Assembly (NCBI GenBank): GCA_018798825.1
Contig: CP076354.1
Location: 682,001 to 746,000 of the forward strand
Source of the DNA: Ochrobactrum sp. BTU1
GTDB lineage: Bacteria > Pseudomonadota > Alphaproteobacteria > Rhizobiales > Rhizobiaceae
Reading direction: 5' to 3'
Length of the DNA stretch: 64,000 nt
Position numbers and translations under genes: made by a program. The notes under the pieces were generated by a model. It had not been told where the DNA came from. It worked only from the letters and a program-made list of their open reading frames with translations, and ran no database searches. Below, piece by piece: positions 35,489-44,657 of this stretch (the first letter of the stretch is position 1; each line of letters opens with the position of its first letter).

Positions 35489-36598
35489 CTATTCGTCCCT
35501 TCCGAAATATTTGGTTTTCAGCGCAGCCAGCTCTTCGCTTTCCTGAAGGCTGATGATCGCAATCGAAGCGGGCTTAACCAGATCACTATGGCGCGGGAAG
35601 GCGAATCCATATTTATCAGGGCTGAAGGTGTTGCCCACAATCTCGATTGGCGCATCGACATTCTGGTGTACATAATATTCAAGCACAGGACTATCGCCAA
35701 CGATTGCCGAGATTTCGTCATTGGTCAGTGCGGTTACAGCTTCGGGAAGGTGGTCGAAACCTACAGTTGAGATGGAGCGCGCTGCCATTGTCTGCTCTGC
35801 AATACTACCCGTACGCACCCCAACCGTCTTACTCTGAAGGTCAGCCAAGTTGTTGATGTTATTGGAGATATGGGCAACGGTCATTACGCTGGTTACGGAA
35901 GATGTTACGTAAGCAACCACGGCAATACCAAAAACCAGCCAGAATGCCTGCCATATACGTCCCGCCCAACCGAAGAGATTCTTGCGTGAGCTTTTGCCGG
36001 AAGTGGCAAGCGAAACAACGTGATAGAAGCTTTCGGCCAGGCCCTCAAGCCAACGACGTGGGAAATTCTGGTCAAACCGGCGATCAAAGAGCGTAAGCAA
36101 AACTGTGGCAACCAGAATGACGATGCCAATCCAGGCGTAGGTGGCAAGATGGCCTGCATCTTCCAGGTCACCAATCAGATCTTCCCAGCCATTTCCCGCT
36201 TGGGTGTGAACCATGATCCGAAGGCCTGCATCAAACCAAGGATGAGTAAAATCAACCACTTCCGCACGTTTTTCAGTGATTGTAATGTTGGTGACAGCCG
36301 CATCGACTTCGCTCTGAGAAACGGCCTTCACCAGCGCATTATAGTTCGGATATTCGACGAATTGAGACGCAAGCCCTAGACGTGTGCTTATATTGCTCCA
36401 CAAATCGATAGCCATGCCAGTGTAGATGTCGCCCTGTTTGCTGACAAAAGGCTCACTGACATAAACCCCGACTTTCACCTGACGCAGAGCTGTGTCCTGA
36501 GCGACAGTCGGAATCGCTGATAGAGCTAGTAAAAAGAGCGCGAGCAGACTCTGCGTAAAAAGGTGAAGCGGATGCTTAATTGAATTCCAAGAAGACAC
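35489..36598 (-). CDS. Glutamate-receptor-like channel / periplasmic-binding-domain protein
   Basis: A 369-residue membrane protein laid out like bacterial GluR0: signal peptide (1-34), first half of a type II solute-binding domain (40-130; VKVGVYVSEPFV and TNITITEKRAEVVDFTHPWF), a membrane helix (154-170), a re-entrant pore segment (about 188-203), a second helix (210-240) and the second half of the binding domain (245-365). The binding domain carries the amino-acid-binding ITxxR pattern. The pore has SLATSGKSS instead of TVGYG, so K+ selectivity is not expected. It may be a ligand-gated channel of other selectivity or a sensor. A terminator upstream isolates it from metC. Confidence 0.82.
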   Translation of the reverse strand: MSSWNSIKHPLHLFTQSLLALFLLALSAIPTVAQDTALRQVKVGVYVSEPFVSKQGDIYTGMAIDLWSNISTRLGLASQFVEYPNYNALVKAVSQSEVDAAVTNITITEKRAEVVDFTHPWFDAGLRIMVHTQAGNGWEDLIGDLEDAGHLATYAWIGIVILVATVLLTLFDRRFDQNFPRRWLEGLAESFYHVVSLATSGKSSRKNLFGWAGRIWQAFWLVFGIAVVAYVTSSVTSVMTVAHISNNINNLADLQSKTVGVRTGSIAEQTMAARSISTVGFDHLPEAVTALTNDEISAIVGDSPVLEYYVHQNVDAPIEIVGNTFSPDKYGFAFPRHSDLVKPASIAIISLQESEELAALKTKYFGRDE

Positions 36599-36726
36599 TG
36601 ACCCAAGCCGATATTTATTTTCGATAGTTCATAAGTATAAATATTCCAACACTCGATGGAAGCAAAAGAATGAGCTAATTTCACCCTAAATTTTTATTTA
36701 TATATAACTAAAATACTATGTAAAAA

Positions 36727-36761
36727 CAAAGCGGCTCCCGATACCATCAAGAGCCGCTTTG
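36727..36761 (-). terminator. Terminator of metC
   Basis: An 11-bp stem CAAAGCGGCTC/GAGCCGCTTTG with a 13-base loop, followed on the minus strand by TTTTTA, lies 48 bases after metC. Confidence 0.88.
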
Positions 36762-36808
36762 CTATTTTATGTGTCTATTCCGATGGGACGAGCACGTGAT
36801 AAGGCAAT

Positions 36809-37978
36809 TCAGATTGCTGCAAAGCCTTTTTCGAGATCGGCAATCAGGTCAGGTACATCTTCAAGGCCGATCTGCAAGCGAATGACTGGGCCCGGATAAT
36901 CGCCCTTGGCAACCATGCGATCCTTGATGCCAACTTCATTGGCGAGGCTTTCGTAGCCGCCCCAAGAATAACCGAGCCCAAAAATCTCAAGCGCATTCAG
37001 AAATGCGTGAGCTTCCTGCCGTCCGCCGCTTTTCACAACGAAAGCGAAGACGCCTGACGAGCCTTTGAAGTCGCGCTTCCAGATTTCATGGCCGGGATGG
37101 CTTTCAAGGGCGGGGTGCAGCACACGATCAACCGCTGGATGGCTTTCAAGCCAATGAGCGACTTCAAGCGCACTTTTGCGGTGATGCTCCAGACGAACAC
37201 CCATTGTGCGCAAACCGCGCAGGATCTGATAGGCATCGTCAGGTGCAGCACAAAGGCCGAGCGTGCCATGCGTTTCCAGAAGCTGCGGCCAGCACTTTTC
37301 ATTGGCCGAAATTGTCCCGAAAAGAATATCGGCGTGACCGGATGGATACTTCGTTGAAGCATGGATGCTGATATCAACGCCAAAATCGAGCGGTTTGAAG
37401 TAAAGCGGCGTTGCCCAGGTGTTATCCATCATCACAATCGCACCGACCTTATGCGCTTCTTCGACGATTGCCGGGATATCCTGCACCTCAAATGTGTTGG
37501 ATGCTGGCGACTCCGTGAAGACGACCTTGGTGTTTGGGCGCATCAGCTTTGCAATGGCTGCACCGATCTCCGGATCGTAATATTCAACCTCGATACCCAT
37601 ACGCTTGAGGATCGTATCGGCAAAGTGACGGGTTGGATTGTAAATAGAATCGACAAACAAAACATGGTCGCCGGGTGACAGGAAAGCCAGCAGAGGGATA
37701 GTGACTGCAGCAAGACCAGAAGGCACGCAAACAGTGCCAGCGGAGCCTTCAAGAGCGTCTATAGCCTTGCAAAGTGCTTCACTGGTTGGAGTGCCGCGCG
37801 TTCCGTAAGTGTACTTCTGTGCGCCCGTCGCCATGGTCTGTGCATCCGGGAAAAGAACGGTAGAGGCGCGCACGACGGGTGGATTGACGAAGCCATAATA
37901 ATCGCGCGGTTCATAACCATCATGGGCCAACCGTGTGTTTATGCCCAGCTTTTCTGTCTTGTCCTGTTTGTTAGTCAC
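36809..37978 (-). CDS. metC: Cystathionine beta-lyase
   Basis: A PLP-dependent enzyme of the Cys/Met metabolism family that makes homocysteine from cystathionine. The 389-residue protein has the PLP lysine in IHASTKYPSGHAD (Lys210), VPSGLAA for phosphate binding and MMDNTWATP with the cofactor aspartate. The GTG start at 37978 is preferred because GGAGG lies eight bases ahead; an in-frame ATG at 38014 lacks a ribosome site. MetC versus another gamma-family member cannot be settled by eye, but overall pattern and genus context favour beta-lyase. Confidence 0.88.
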   Translation of the reverse strand: MTNKQDKTEKLGINTRLAHDGYEPRDYYGFVNPPVVRASTVLFPDAQTMATGAQKYTYGTRGTPTSEALCKAIDALEGSAGTVCVPSGLAAVTIPLLAFLSPGDHVLFVDSIYNPTRHFADTILKRMGIEVEYYDPEIGAAIAKLMRPNTKVVFTESPASNTFEVQDIPAIVEEAHKVGAIVMMDNTWATPLYFKPLDFGVDISIHASTKYPSGHADILFGTISANEKCWPQLLETHGTLGLCAAPDDAYQILRGLRTMGVRLEHHRKSALEVAHWLESHPAVDRVLHPALESHPGHEIWKRDFKGSSGVFAFVVKSGGRQEAHAFLNALEIFGLGYSWGGYESLANEVGIKDRMVAKGDYPGPVIRLQIGLEDVPDLIADLEKGFAAI

Positions 37979-37992
37979 GAAATTGCCTCCAG

Positions 37993-38144
37993 GCCATGTT
38001 GCATGCTTTGCCACCAGTTCTCATTTGGAGAGCTTTGCAAACTTGTTTCCGGCGGATTCAGTCTTGCATGAGCAGGTTTTGGTCCGCTCCGGTGGATACT
38101 CCAATTTATTGGATAAGACGCACATGAAGCGGATGCAACATGGC
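37993..38144. promoter_or_regulatory. Widely spaced 12-bp inverted repeat in the metC / PAP2 promoter region
   Basis: GCCATGTTGCAT at 37993-38004 and its exact complement ATGCAACATGGC at 38133-38144 flank most of the divergent intergenic region. One arm is just before metC, the other 46 bases before the PAP2 start. They may be paired operator sites bound cooperatively. I see no SAM riboswitch here. Confidence 0.45.
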
Positions 38145-38190
38145 GCTTTGTAACAGTGATAATGTAAACCAGAGAAAGAGTAATTCCGAT

Positions 38191-38958
38191 ATGAGTGAGA
38201 GTAAGGCCACAAGCACAATTCTTTATCCGATCCGCATCGCTTCGGAGTTGGTAAGGGCGCTTGTCAGGCCGGCTTATCCGGGTGCGCCATCAAGCTGGAC
38301 ACTTGAAATGACGGCGCTTGTAGTTCTGCTGCCCTTTGTTCTGCTTGTTCTGCATATTTGGGATGCGCAGATTGTTCGCGCTGCAATGAACAGCGACTTC
38401 TTTGTCATGGAAGTGCTTAGAACCATTACGGATTTGATTCGCACTTTGGTCTGGCTTGGCGTCGGCATTATCGTTTGGCTGAGTACGGCTTTCTTGCTCT
38501 CACCAAACATTCGCTTAGCTTCACAACAAGTGCTCGTCCGTTTTCACAGTTGGGCGACTCTTGTTCTTGCCTCAGTCGTTGTCGGCAGTTTTCCCACGGA
38601 GATCGGAAAGCTCTTGATCGGACGCGCGCGCCCGCTTTTGCTGGATGAATTGGGCTCCGCGTATTTCGCTCCGTTTCGGGGCGAACATTCTTATGAAAGT
38701 TTCCCCTCCGGACACTCCATGATGGCCGGTATCATGCTGGTTTCACTGTGGATTTTCTTGCCTCGCTGGCGGTTTCTCACGGTTCCGGTCTGTGTTCTTT
38801 TCGTTATCAGCCGACTGGCAGCCGGCGCTCATTATCCGACAGATGTCGTGGCTGGACTGACAATTGGCTTTATCGCGACATGGTGGGTGGCTCGCTATAT
38901 GGCGACGCGAAATATTATTTTTTCGCTAGATGAAGATCAGGTGATGCCGCGGGTCTGA
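38191..38958 (+). CDS. PAP2 family phosphatase
   Basis: A 255-residue membrane phosphatase with the three-part PAP2 signature: KLLIGRARP, then FPSGHS, then SRLAAGAHYPTD, which carries the catalytic histidines. About six hydrophobic helices surround them. Related enzymes hydrolyse undecaprenyl pyrophosphate, phosphatidic acid, phosphatidylglycerol phosphate or lipid A phosphates; a lipid substrate is likely. The ATG at 38191 (MSESKATST) is chosen because 17 upstream codons are polar and lack a ribosome site. Confidence 0.88.
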   Translation: MSESKATSTILYPIRIASELVRALVRPAYPGAPSSWTLEMTALVVLLPFVLLVLHIWDAQIVRAAMNSDFFVMEVLRTITDLIRTLVWLGVGIIVWLSTAFLLSPNIRLASQQVLVRFHSWATLVLASVVVGSFPTEIGKLLIGRARPLLLDELGSAYFAPFRGEHSYESFPSGHSMMAGIMLVSLWIFLPRWRFLTVPVCVLFVISRLAAGAHYPTDVVAGLTIGFIATWWVARYMATRNIIFSLDEDQVMPRV

Positions 38959-38971
38959 ATGGGGCAAAATT

Positions 38972-39005
38972 GAGGTGCTGATCGCTATGTTCAGTGCCTC
39001 TTTTT
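38972..39005 (+). terminator. Terminator of the PAP2 gene
   Basis: A 10-bp stem GAGGTGCTGA/TCAGTGCCTC with two G-T pairs and a nine-base loop is followed directly by TTTTTA, 13 bases after the stop. Confidence 0.85.
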
Positions 39006-39408
39006 ATCTATAACAATTTGTAATTATTGAATTTTTATAATATTTTCTTTTTTAGGTTCGGCTGATTTTTCAAGCTGAACGCCTTTACCCTAAAATTGGG
39101 AAATCGTGTAAAAATCTGCATGTTGATGACCCATTTTTTAGGCAAACGGGCTTTTTCCACGACGTTAATAGCTTGACCAAAACCAAAATATCGCCTTCGA
39201 TAGCGCTGTGAAGGCGACAGGCATCACTCCGCCCATAAAAACAACAGAGGGTCGATAACGGCTCCGGGCGAGGGATATCTGCGTAAGCAGGGGTGGGGGA
39301 GGTCTTGTGGCCTGTTCTTCAACCTCATGCAAAAAATAAAGCAACAGAGACGTGCATGGATCATTTGTCCACCACGATCTCCAGGGAACATAAAAGGTTG
39401 CAGGCCAG
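39006..39408 (+). promoter_or_regulatory. aapJ upstream region
   Basis: About 400 bases between the PAP2 terminator and aapJ hold no convincing gene. The first part is very AT-rich (39005-39060), the later part GC-rich with a purine-rich tract near 39285-39300. The aap promoter and any Ntr/Lrp-type control site should be here; I could not identify a sigma-54 or sigma-70 pair with confidence. Confidence 0.45.
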
Positions 39409-40440
39409 ATGAAAAAGACTGTTTTGACAGGGGTATTGGGTGCAGCGGCGTTGTTTGGCGCAGCTTCGGGAGCATCGGCCGATACACTTTCGGATGTAAA
39501 GGCTAAGGGGTTCCTGCAGTGTGGTGTCAACACAGGTTTGCTCGGCTTCGCATCGCCTAATGACAAGGGCGAGTGGTCGGGTTTTGACGTTGATTATTGC
39601 CGTGCGGTTGCTGCCGCGATTTTCGGCGATGCAACGAAGGTAAAGTTCACGCCTCTCAATGCTAAAGAGCGCTTTACTGCATTGCAGTCGGGCGAAGTGG
39701 ATGTCCTCATCCGCAACACGACATGGACCATCAGCCGCGATACGTCGCTGGGTCTCGATTTCCCTGGCGTCAATTACTACGACGGTCAGGGGTTCATGAT
39801 TAACTCGAAGAAGCTGTCGGGTATTAACTCAGCACTTCAGCTTTCCGGCGCTTCAATCTGTGTTCAGGCTGGCACCACGACCGAGCTGAACATGGCTGAC
39901 TACTTCCGCGCCAACAAGATGGAATACAATCCGGTGGTCTTCGAAAAGCTCGAAGAAGCCAACGCAGCTTATGATTCTGGCCGTTGCGATGCCTATACGA
40001 CTGATCAGTCGGGCCTCTATTCGACCCGCCTCACGCTGGCAAACCCGGATGACCACGTTGTTCTGCCGGAAATCATTTCCAAGGAACCACTCGGACCGGC
40101 TGTCCGTCAGGGCGATTCCAAGTGGGCAGACGTTATCCGCTGGACTCACTATGCGCTGCTGAATGCTGAAGAGTTTGGTATTACTCAGGCCAATGTCGAA
40201 GAGATGAAGAATTCCGATAACCCGGAAATCAAGCGTCTTCTCGGCTCGGAAGCGGATACCAAGATCGGTACGGATCTCGGCCTCACCAATGATTGGGTTG
40301 TGAATATCGTTAAGGGCGTCGGCAATTACGGCGAACTCTTCGAACGCAATCTGGGTGCCAACAGCCCGCTCAAGATCGCTCGCGGTATCAATGCGCAGTG
40401 GAACAAGGGCGGCCTGCAATACGGTATGCCGATCCGCTAA
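39409..40440 (+). CDS. aapJ: General L-amino acid ABC transporter, substrate-binding protein AapJ
   Basis: Periplasmic binding protein of the broad-range L-amino-acid importer of rhizobia. The 343-residue protein has a signal peptide (MKKTVLTGVLGAAALFG, cleaved after ASA) and a type II binding fold beginning LSDVKAKGFLQCGVNTGLLG, with GFDVDYCRAVAAAIFGD and the ligand-binding VLIRNTTWTISRDTSLGLDF. It is the first of four genes in the order J-Q-M-P. A hairpin in the 303-base gap to aapQ probably raises its level over the permease genes. Confidence 0.95.
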   Translation: MKKTVLTGVLGAAALFGAASGASADTLSDVKAKGFLQCGVNTGLLGFASPNDKGEWSGFDVDYCRAVAAAIFGDATKVKFTPLNAKERFTALQSGEVDVLIRNTTWTISRDTSLGLDFPGVNYYDGQGFMINSKKLSGINSALQLSGASICVQAGTTTELNMADYFRANKMEYNPVVFEKLEEANAAYDSGRCDAYTTDQSGLYSTRLTLANPDDHVVLPEIISKEPLGPAVRQGDSKWADVIRWTHYALLNAEEFGITQANVEEMKNSDNPEIKRLLGSEADTKIGTDLGLTNDWVVNIVKGVGNYGELFERNLGANSPLKIARGINAQWNKGGLQYGMPIR

Positions 40441-40743
40441 GGCCGATCCGTTAAGGAACGCGCTTTTATTGGATAAATATCGGGCGGGGGCAGCAATGCA
40501 CCCGCCGGATTTGTCGGCTGTATGATTTTGCAGCTGACCTCAGAATCCGCAGCGCATTCAGGGTTCGGCACTCAGGTCTGACGACTGTACCAAGCAATTT
40601 AACTCGCGCTTTGTATCTTATGAGCAAGGCTGCAAGGTTCGGCATTTATACGTAACTGCTTTGAAAAGATTTTCCCGGTGGGGGTCGGGAGCCACAGCTA
40701 TTTTCAAAGCTGATGCGAAAGGCCGAAAGAAAACAGGGAACAT
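40441..40743 (+). promoter_or_regulatory. aapJ-aapQ intergenic region with a GNRA hairpin
   Basis: No gene is seen in this 303-base gap. At 40483-40506 a hairpin GGCGGG/CCCGCC continues, past one G-A mismatch, into GCA/TGC capped by a GCAA tetraloop. There is no T run after it, so it looks like an mRNA-end stabiliser that leaves the binding-protein message longer-lived than the permease part. Confidence 0.6.
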
Positions 40744-41937
40744 ATGGCTTCCTATTCTGCAACCGAACGACGCCAAAGCGGCGGCGGCACATCACTCCTC
40801 TATGATCCGCGGCTTCGCGGCATCTTCTATCAGGTCGTGGTTTTTGCTGCCGTTATTGGCTTGATCTACTGGATCGTGGGTAACACGATCACCAATCTTC
40901 AACGCGCCAACATCGCTTCCGGCTTCGGATTCCTGAATGGTCGTGCTGGCTTCGATATCAGTCAGACGCTGATTTCCTATTCGAGCGATTCCACCTATGG
41001 CCGGGCCATTCTGGTTGGCCTGATGAACACGCTATACGTCGCAGGACTTGGTGTTGTTCTGGCGTCGATCATCGGCTTTCTGGTGGGTATCGGGCGGCTC
41101 TCGCGCAACTGGCTGATCCGCAAGATCTGCATGGTTTATGTCGAGATCTTCCGAAACATTCCGCCGCTTCTGGTTATCTTCTTCTGGTATTTCGGCGTGC
41201 TTTCCGTTTTGCCGCAGGCGCGAGAAAGCCTTTCTCTGCCGCTTGGCAGCTACCTGAATAATCGCGGTTTCTTCATGCCGTCGCCCGTATGGGGTGAGGG
41301 TGCGTGGCTGTTGCCAGTTGCCTTGTTGCTTGGCATCGTCGTTTCATTTTTCGTTGCGCGCTGGGCGAAGCGTCGGCAGATGGCGACGGGGCAACCGTTT
41401 CATACGGTTCGCGTTTCTGCAGCGCTGATCATCGGCCTGCCGTTACTGGCGCTGATTGTGACCGGATTTCCTATCTCGTTTGATTTTCCGAAACTCGGAA
41501 CCTTCAATCTGACAGGCGGTGCGCAGGTTAAGCCTGAATTCCTCGCGCTGCTTTTGGCCCTGTCGTTTTATACTGCATCCTTCATCGCTGAAACCGTTCG
41601 TGCAGGTGTTCTAGGCGTCAATAAAGGCCAGACCGAAGCGTCTTATGCGGTGGGCTTGCGTCCAGGTCAGACGATGCGTTTGATCATCGTGCCGCAGGCG
41701 CTGCGCATCATCATTCCTCCGCTCTCCAGTCAGTATCTCAATCTGATCAAGAACTCTTCGCTGGCCATCGCAATCGGCTATCCGGATCTGGTCGCCGTTG
41801 GCGGTACGATCCTTAATCAGACCGGTCAGGCTGTTGAAGTCGTAGCTGTCTGGATGGTGATCTATCTCGGTATCAGCTTGATCGTTTCTGTTCTGATGAA
41901 CTGGTTCAATGCCAAGATGGCGCTGGTGGAGAGATGA
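40744..41937 (+). CDS. aapQ: General L-amino acid ABC transporter, permease AapQ
   Basis: Inner-membrane permease of 397 residues, longer than typical His/Glu permeases because of the large insert characteristic of AapQ. It has the binding-protein-dependent permease (BPD_transp_1) region with [15 protein letters not shown] and the ATPase-contact loop [31 protein letters not shown] precedes the ATG. It forms a heterodimer with AapM, whose start overlaps its stop. Confidence 0.94.
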   Translation: MASYSATERRQSGGGTSLLYDPRLRGIFYQVVVFAAVIGLIYWIVGNTITNLQRANIASGFGFLNGRAGFDISQTLISYSSDSTYGRAILVGLMNTLYVAGLGVVLASIIGFLVGIGRLSRNWLIRKICMVYVEIFRNIPPLLVIFFWYFGVLSVLPQARESLSLPLGSYLNNRGFFMPSPVWGEGAWLLPVALLLGIVVSFFVARWAKRRQMATGQPFHTVRVSAALIIGLPLLALIVTGFPISFDFPKLGTFNLTGGAQVKPEFLALLLALSFYTASFIAETVRAGVLGVNKGQTEASYAVGLRPGQTMRLIIVPQALRIIIPPLSSQYLNLIKNSSLAIAIGYPDLVAVGGTILNQTGQAVEVVAVWMVIYLGISLIVSVLMNWFNAKMALVER

Positions 41938-43097
41938 CAATGGAAAACGCAAATCTCCAATATGTCCGCCCGCAAATGGTTGAAGGCGAAGCACCTCCGC
42001 GTTCTGTGCAGGGGCTTTCGCATTGGTTGCGGGTCAATCTTTTCGCCACGCCAGTTGATGCAGCTATGACCATTCTCGGTCTGTTGCTTGTGGCGTGGTT
42101 TCTTCCGCCGATCATCCAGTGGTTGTTCATCAATGCAGCCTGGACAGGAACAGACCGCACAGCCTGTCTGACGATCGCACAGGGCGGCACTCAGCCAGAA
42201 GGCTGGTCGGGTGCCTGCTGGGCCTTTGTAAATGCGAAATACGAGCAGTTCATTTACGGACGTTACCCGATCTCCGAACGCTGGCGTGTCAATCTGACTG
42301 CGCTGATGTTCGTGGTGCTACTTGTGCCGCTTCTCATCCCAAGGGCGCCGCATAAGGTCTTGAATGCGATCCTCTTTTTCTTCGTGTTCCCGATTATCGC
42401 CTTCTTCCTGCTGGTCGGCGGCTGGTTTGGCCTGCCATTCGTGGAAACACCGCTTTGGGGCGGCCTGCTGGTAACGCTGGTTCTGTCCTTCGTGGGTATT
42501 GCAGTATCATTGCCATTGGGTGTCGTGCTGGCTCTCGGAAGACGTTCAAAGCTGCCGGTTATCAAGACCTTCAGTATTATCTTCATCGAAATGGTTCGCG
42601 GTGTTCCGCTGGTGACAGTGTTGTTCATGGCGAGCGTGATGCTTCCACTGTTTTTGCCGCCGGGCGTGACCTTCGACAAGCTGTTGCGTGCGCTTATCGG
42701 CGTGGCACTTTTCGCGTCGGCTTATATGGCGGAAGTGGTGCGCGGTGGCCTTCAGGCTATCCCGCGTGGGCAGTATGAAGGTGCCGATGCACTGGGTCTC
42801 AGCTACTGGCAGAAGACCAACCTCATCGTGTTGCCACAGGCGCTCAAGCTGGTGATCCCGGGTATCGTGAATACCTTCATCGGCCTCTTTAAAGACACCA
42901 GCCTTGTCTACATCATCGGCATGTTCGATCTGCTCGGCATTGTCCGTCAGAATTTCTCCGATGCAAACTGGGCTTCTCCACAGACACCTGCAACAGGTTT
43001 GATCTTTGCGGGCTTTGTTTTCTGGATTTTCTGTTTCGCCATGTCGCGATACTCTATATTCATGGAACGAAGGCTCGACACGGGTCATAAACGATAA
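41934..43097 (+). CDS. aapM: General L-amino acid ABC transporter, permease AapM
   Basis: Second permease of the Aap importer, 387 residues, with the same insert-containing layout as AapQ and the EAA-type loop [32 protein letters not shown]-like motif [17 protein letters not shown] precedes it. The first ATG overlaps the aapQ stop (ATGA); a second ATG at 41940 is better spaced from GGAG and may be the true start. Confidence 0.94.
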   Translation: MTMENANLQYVRPQMVEGEAPPRSVQGLSHWLRVNLFATPVDAAMTILGLLLVAWFLPPIIQWLFINAAWTGTDRTACLTIAQGGTQPEGWSGACWAFVNAKYEQFIYGRYPISERWRVNLTALMFVVLLVPLLIPRAPHKVLNAILFFFVFPIIAFFLLVGGWFGLPFVETPLWGGLLVTLVLSFVGIAVSLPLGVVLALGRRSKLPVIKTFSIIFIEMVRGVPLVTVLFMASVMLPLFLPPGVTFDKLLRALIGVALFASAYMAEVVRGGLQAIPRGQYEGADALGLSYWQKTNLIVLPQALKLVIPGIVNTFIGLFKDTSLVYIIGMFDLLGIVRQNFSDANWASPQTPATGLIFAGFVFWIFCFAMSRYSIFMERRLDTGHKR

Positions 43098-43117
43098 GAA
43101 TCAAGGGAATAATACAA

Positions 43118-43927
43118 ATGAGTGCACAAAGCGCCCTCCCGCAATCCGAACTCGGTGTCGAACTCGACCGTTCAAAGCTGGAAGTCTCGAAGACCGATGT
43201 GGCCATCGAGATCAAGAACATGCACAAGTGGTATGGCGAGTTCCACGTTCTGCGTGACATCAACCTGAAGGTTATGCGTGGCGAACGTATCGTCGTTGCT
43301 GGTCCTTCGGGTTCCGGCAAGTCAACCATGATCCGTTGCGTCAATCGTCTGGAAGAACACCAGAAAGGCCAGATCATTGTTGATGGTATTGAGCTCACCA
43401 ATGATCTCAAGAAGATCGACGAAGTGCGCCGCGAAGTCGGCATGGTGTTCCAGCACTTCAACCTCTTCCCGCATCTGACCATTTTGGAGAACTGTACACT
43501 CGCACCGATCTGGGTTCGCAAAATGCCAAAGAAGCAGGCGGAAGAAATCGCGATGCACTATCTGGCACGCGTGAAAATTCCAGAGCAGGCCAACAAATAT
43601 CCGGGCCAGCTTTCAGGCGGTCAGCAGCAGCGTGTGGCAATTGCCCGTGCGCTCTGCATGAACCCGAAGGTCATGCTGTTCGATGAGCCAACCTCGGCGC
43701 TCGATCCGGAAATGGTCAAGGAAGTGCTGGATACAATGGTGAGCCTTGCTGCCGAAGGCATGACGATGATCTGCGTAACGCACGAAATGGGCTTTGCGCG
43801 TCAGGTCGCAAACCGCGTGATCTTTATGGATCAGGGCCAGATCGTTGAGCAGAATTCGCCAGCTGAGTTCTTCGACAACCCGCAGCATGAACGCACCAAG
43901 CTGTTCCTGAGCCAGATTCTTCACTAA
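43118..43927 (+). CDS. aapP: General L-amino acid ABC transporter, ATP-binding protein AapP
   Basis: ATPase of the Aap importer, 269 residues. After an N-terminal extension of about 27 residues it has Walker [10 protein letters not shown], signature [15 protein letters not shown], Walker [14 protein letters not shown] and the switch histidine in VTHEMGFA, the set typical of polar amino acid transporters. It completes the operon, which ends in a strong terminator. Confidence 0.96.
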   Translation: MSAQSALPQSELGVELDRSKLEVSKTDVAIEIKNMHKWYGEFHVLRDINLKVMRGERIVVAGPSGSGKSTMIRCVNRLEEHQKGQIIVDGIELTNDLKKIDEVRREVGMVFQHFNLFPHLTILENCTLAPIWVRKMPKKQAEEIAMHYLARVKIPEQANKYPGQLSGGQQQRVAIARALCMNPKVMLFDEPTSALDPEMVKEVLDTMVSLAAEGMTMICVTHEMGFARQVANRVIFMDQGQIVEQNSPAEFFDNPQHERTKLFLSQILH

Positions 43928-43950
43928 TCATTTGATTGGTCGAAATATAA

Positions 43951-43983
43951 AACACCCGCCAGAGCGATCCGGCGGGTGTTTTT
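43951..43983 (+). terminator. Rho-independent terminator of the aap operon
   Basis: AACACCCGCC/GGCGGGTGTT with a 10-base loop and a T run, 23 bases after aapP. Confidence 0.93.
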
Positions 43984-43988
43984 CTTTG

Positions 43989-44135
43989 CAGCGGGTTCAG
44001 TGAAGACTGAATCGTTGGAACCGCTGTAACTGTTTGGTTTTACGCCTTATCCGACGCATCGCACCAGGAAAAGAAATCAGTCTGGCGAACTGATTTTCCT
44101 ACGGAGGCACTTCGCAGGCTTGCTGGAAATGCTAT
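43989..44135. repeat. Palindromic intergenic repeat, family 1, copy A
   Basis: A 147-base element sharing most of its sequence with copy B at 53566: GAATCGTTGGAACCGCTGTA, then ACTGTTTG, a TTATCCGACGCA block, CTTCGCA and the end GCTGGAAATGCTAT. Its left arm (CAGCGGGTTCA) is a decayed inverted copy of the GGAACCGCTG arm. It carries an extra hairpin at 44066-44100 (AGGAA...ATCAGT facing ACTGATTTTCCT) that copy B lacks. Its right end contributes the stop codon of the VOC gene at 44132. Confidence 0.8.
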
Positions 44136-44506
44136 TCGTCATTCGGCCCCTGGCAGAACTGAATGCGATTGCCGAATGGATCAATCACCGCCATGACACG
44201 GCCCCATGGCGCGTCCTCGATGCCGGGCCGCATATAGCGATAGCCACGCGCATTAACTTCCCTGTGGAATTCTTCGACACCCTGCATACGGACGAAAATA
44301 TTTGCGCCCGGACTGCCATCACCGTGATGTTCGCTCAGATGCAAGGTCAGACCAGCGCGGGAAACCTGCATATAAAGCGGCATTCCGTCGGCAAAGCGAT
44401 GTTCCCAATCAAGTGTGAAACCCAGAAAACCGATGTAGAAATCTTTGGCTTTCTCGATATCGAAAATCCGGAAGATTGGGCAGGTCTGTTCAAACTGGAT
44501 TGTCAT
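44132..44506 (-). CDS. VOC-family (glyoxalase/bleomycin-resistance-like) protein
   Basis: A 124-residue vicinal-oxygen-chelate protein with the bleomycin-resistance pattern: FRIFDIEKAKDFYIGFLGFTLDW at the start, LHLSEHHGDGSPG in the middle and a C-terminal MAVIDPFGNRIQFCQ with the metal- or ligand-pocket position. It may bind and neutralise a small toxic compound or be an isomerase/dioxygenase relative. Its last codon pair GAA-TAG lies where repeat copy A begins, so the C terminus may have been set by the repeat insertion. Confidence 0.85.
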   Translation of the reverse strand: MTIQFEQTCPIFRIFDIEKAKDFYIGFLGFTLDWEHRFADGMPLYMQVSRAGLTLHLSEHHGDGSPGANIFVRMQGVEEFHREVNARGYRYMRPGIEDAPWGRVMAVIDPFGNRIQFCQGPNDE

Positions 44507-44542
44507 TCTGGCTTGCCTTTGCGACTGGTGTATTGTTCACCA

Positions 44543-44647
44543 TTAGAGCGCATTCCGAAAAGTGTGAAACGGTTTTCGGACCAAGATTCGCGTCAAAACA
44601 AATATTTTGGGCGCCGATCTGCTTCAAGCAATTCAAATGCGCTCTAA
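44543..44647. repeat. 105-bp element with perfect 12-bp terminal inverted repeats (family 2)
   Basis: Starts TTAGAGCGCATT and ends AATGCGCTCTAA, an exact 12-base inverted repeat, with inner sequence ACGGTTTTCGGACC and others. The size matches the 103-105 bp Bru-RS palindromic elements of Brucella as I remember them. It fills most of the 151-base gap between the divergent VOC and GNAT genes and ends 10 bases before the GNAT ATG. Confidence 0.82.
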
Positions 44648-44657
44648 AGAGGTCGTC

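Noticed and set aside
37979..38190. Possible SAM-II riboswitch upstream of metC
   Set aside because: I could not find the conserved pseudoknot core by eye; only the widely spaced inverted repeat stands out.
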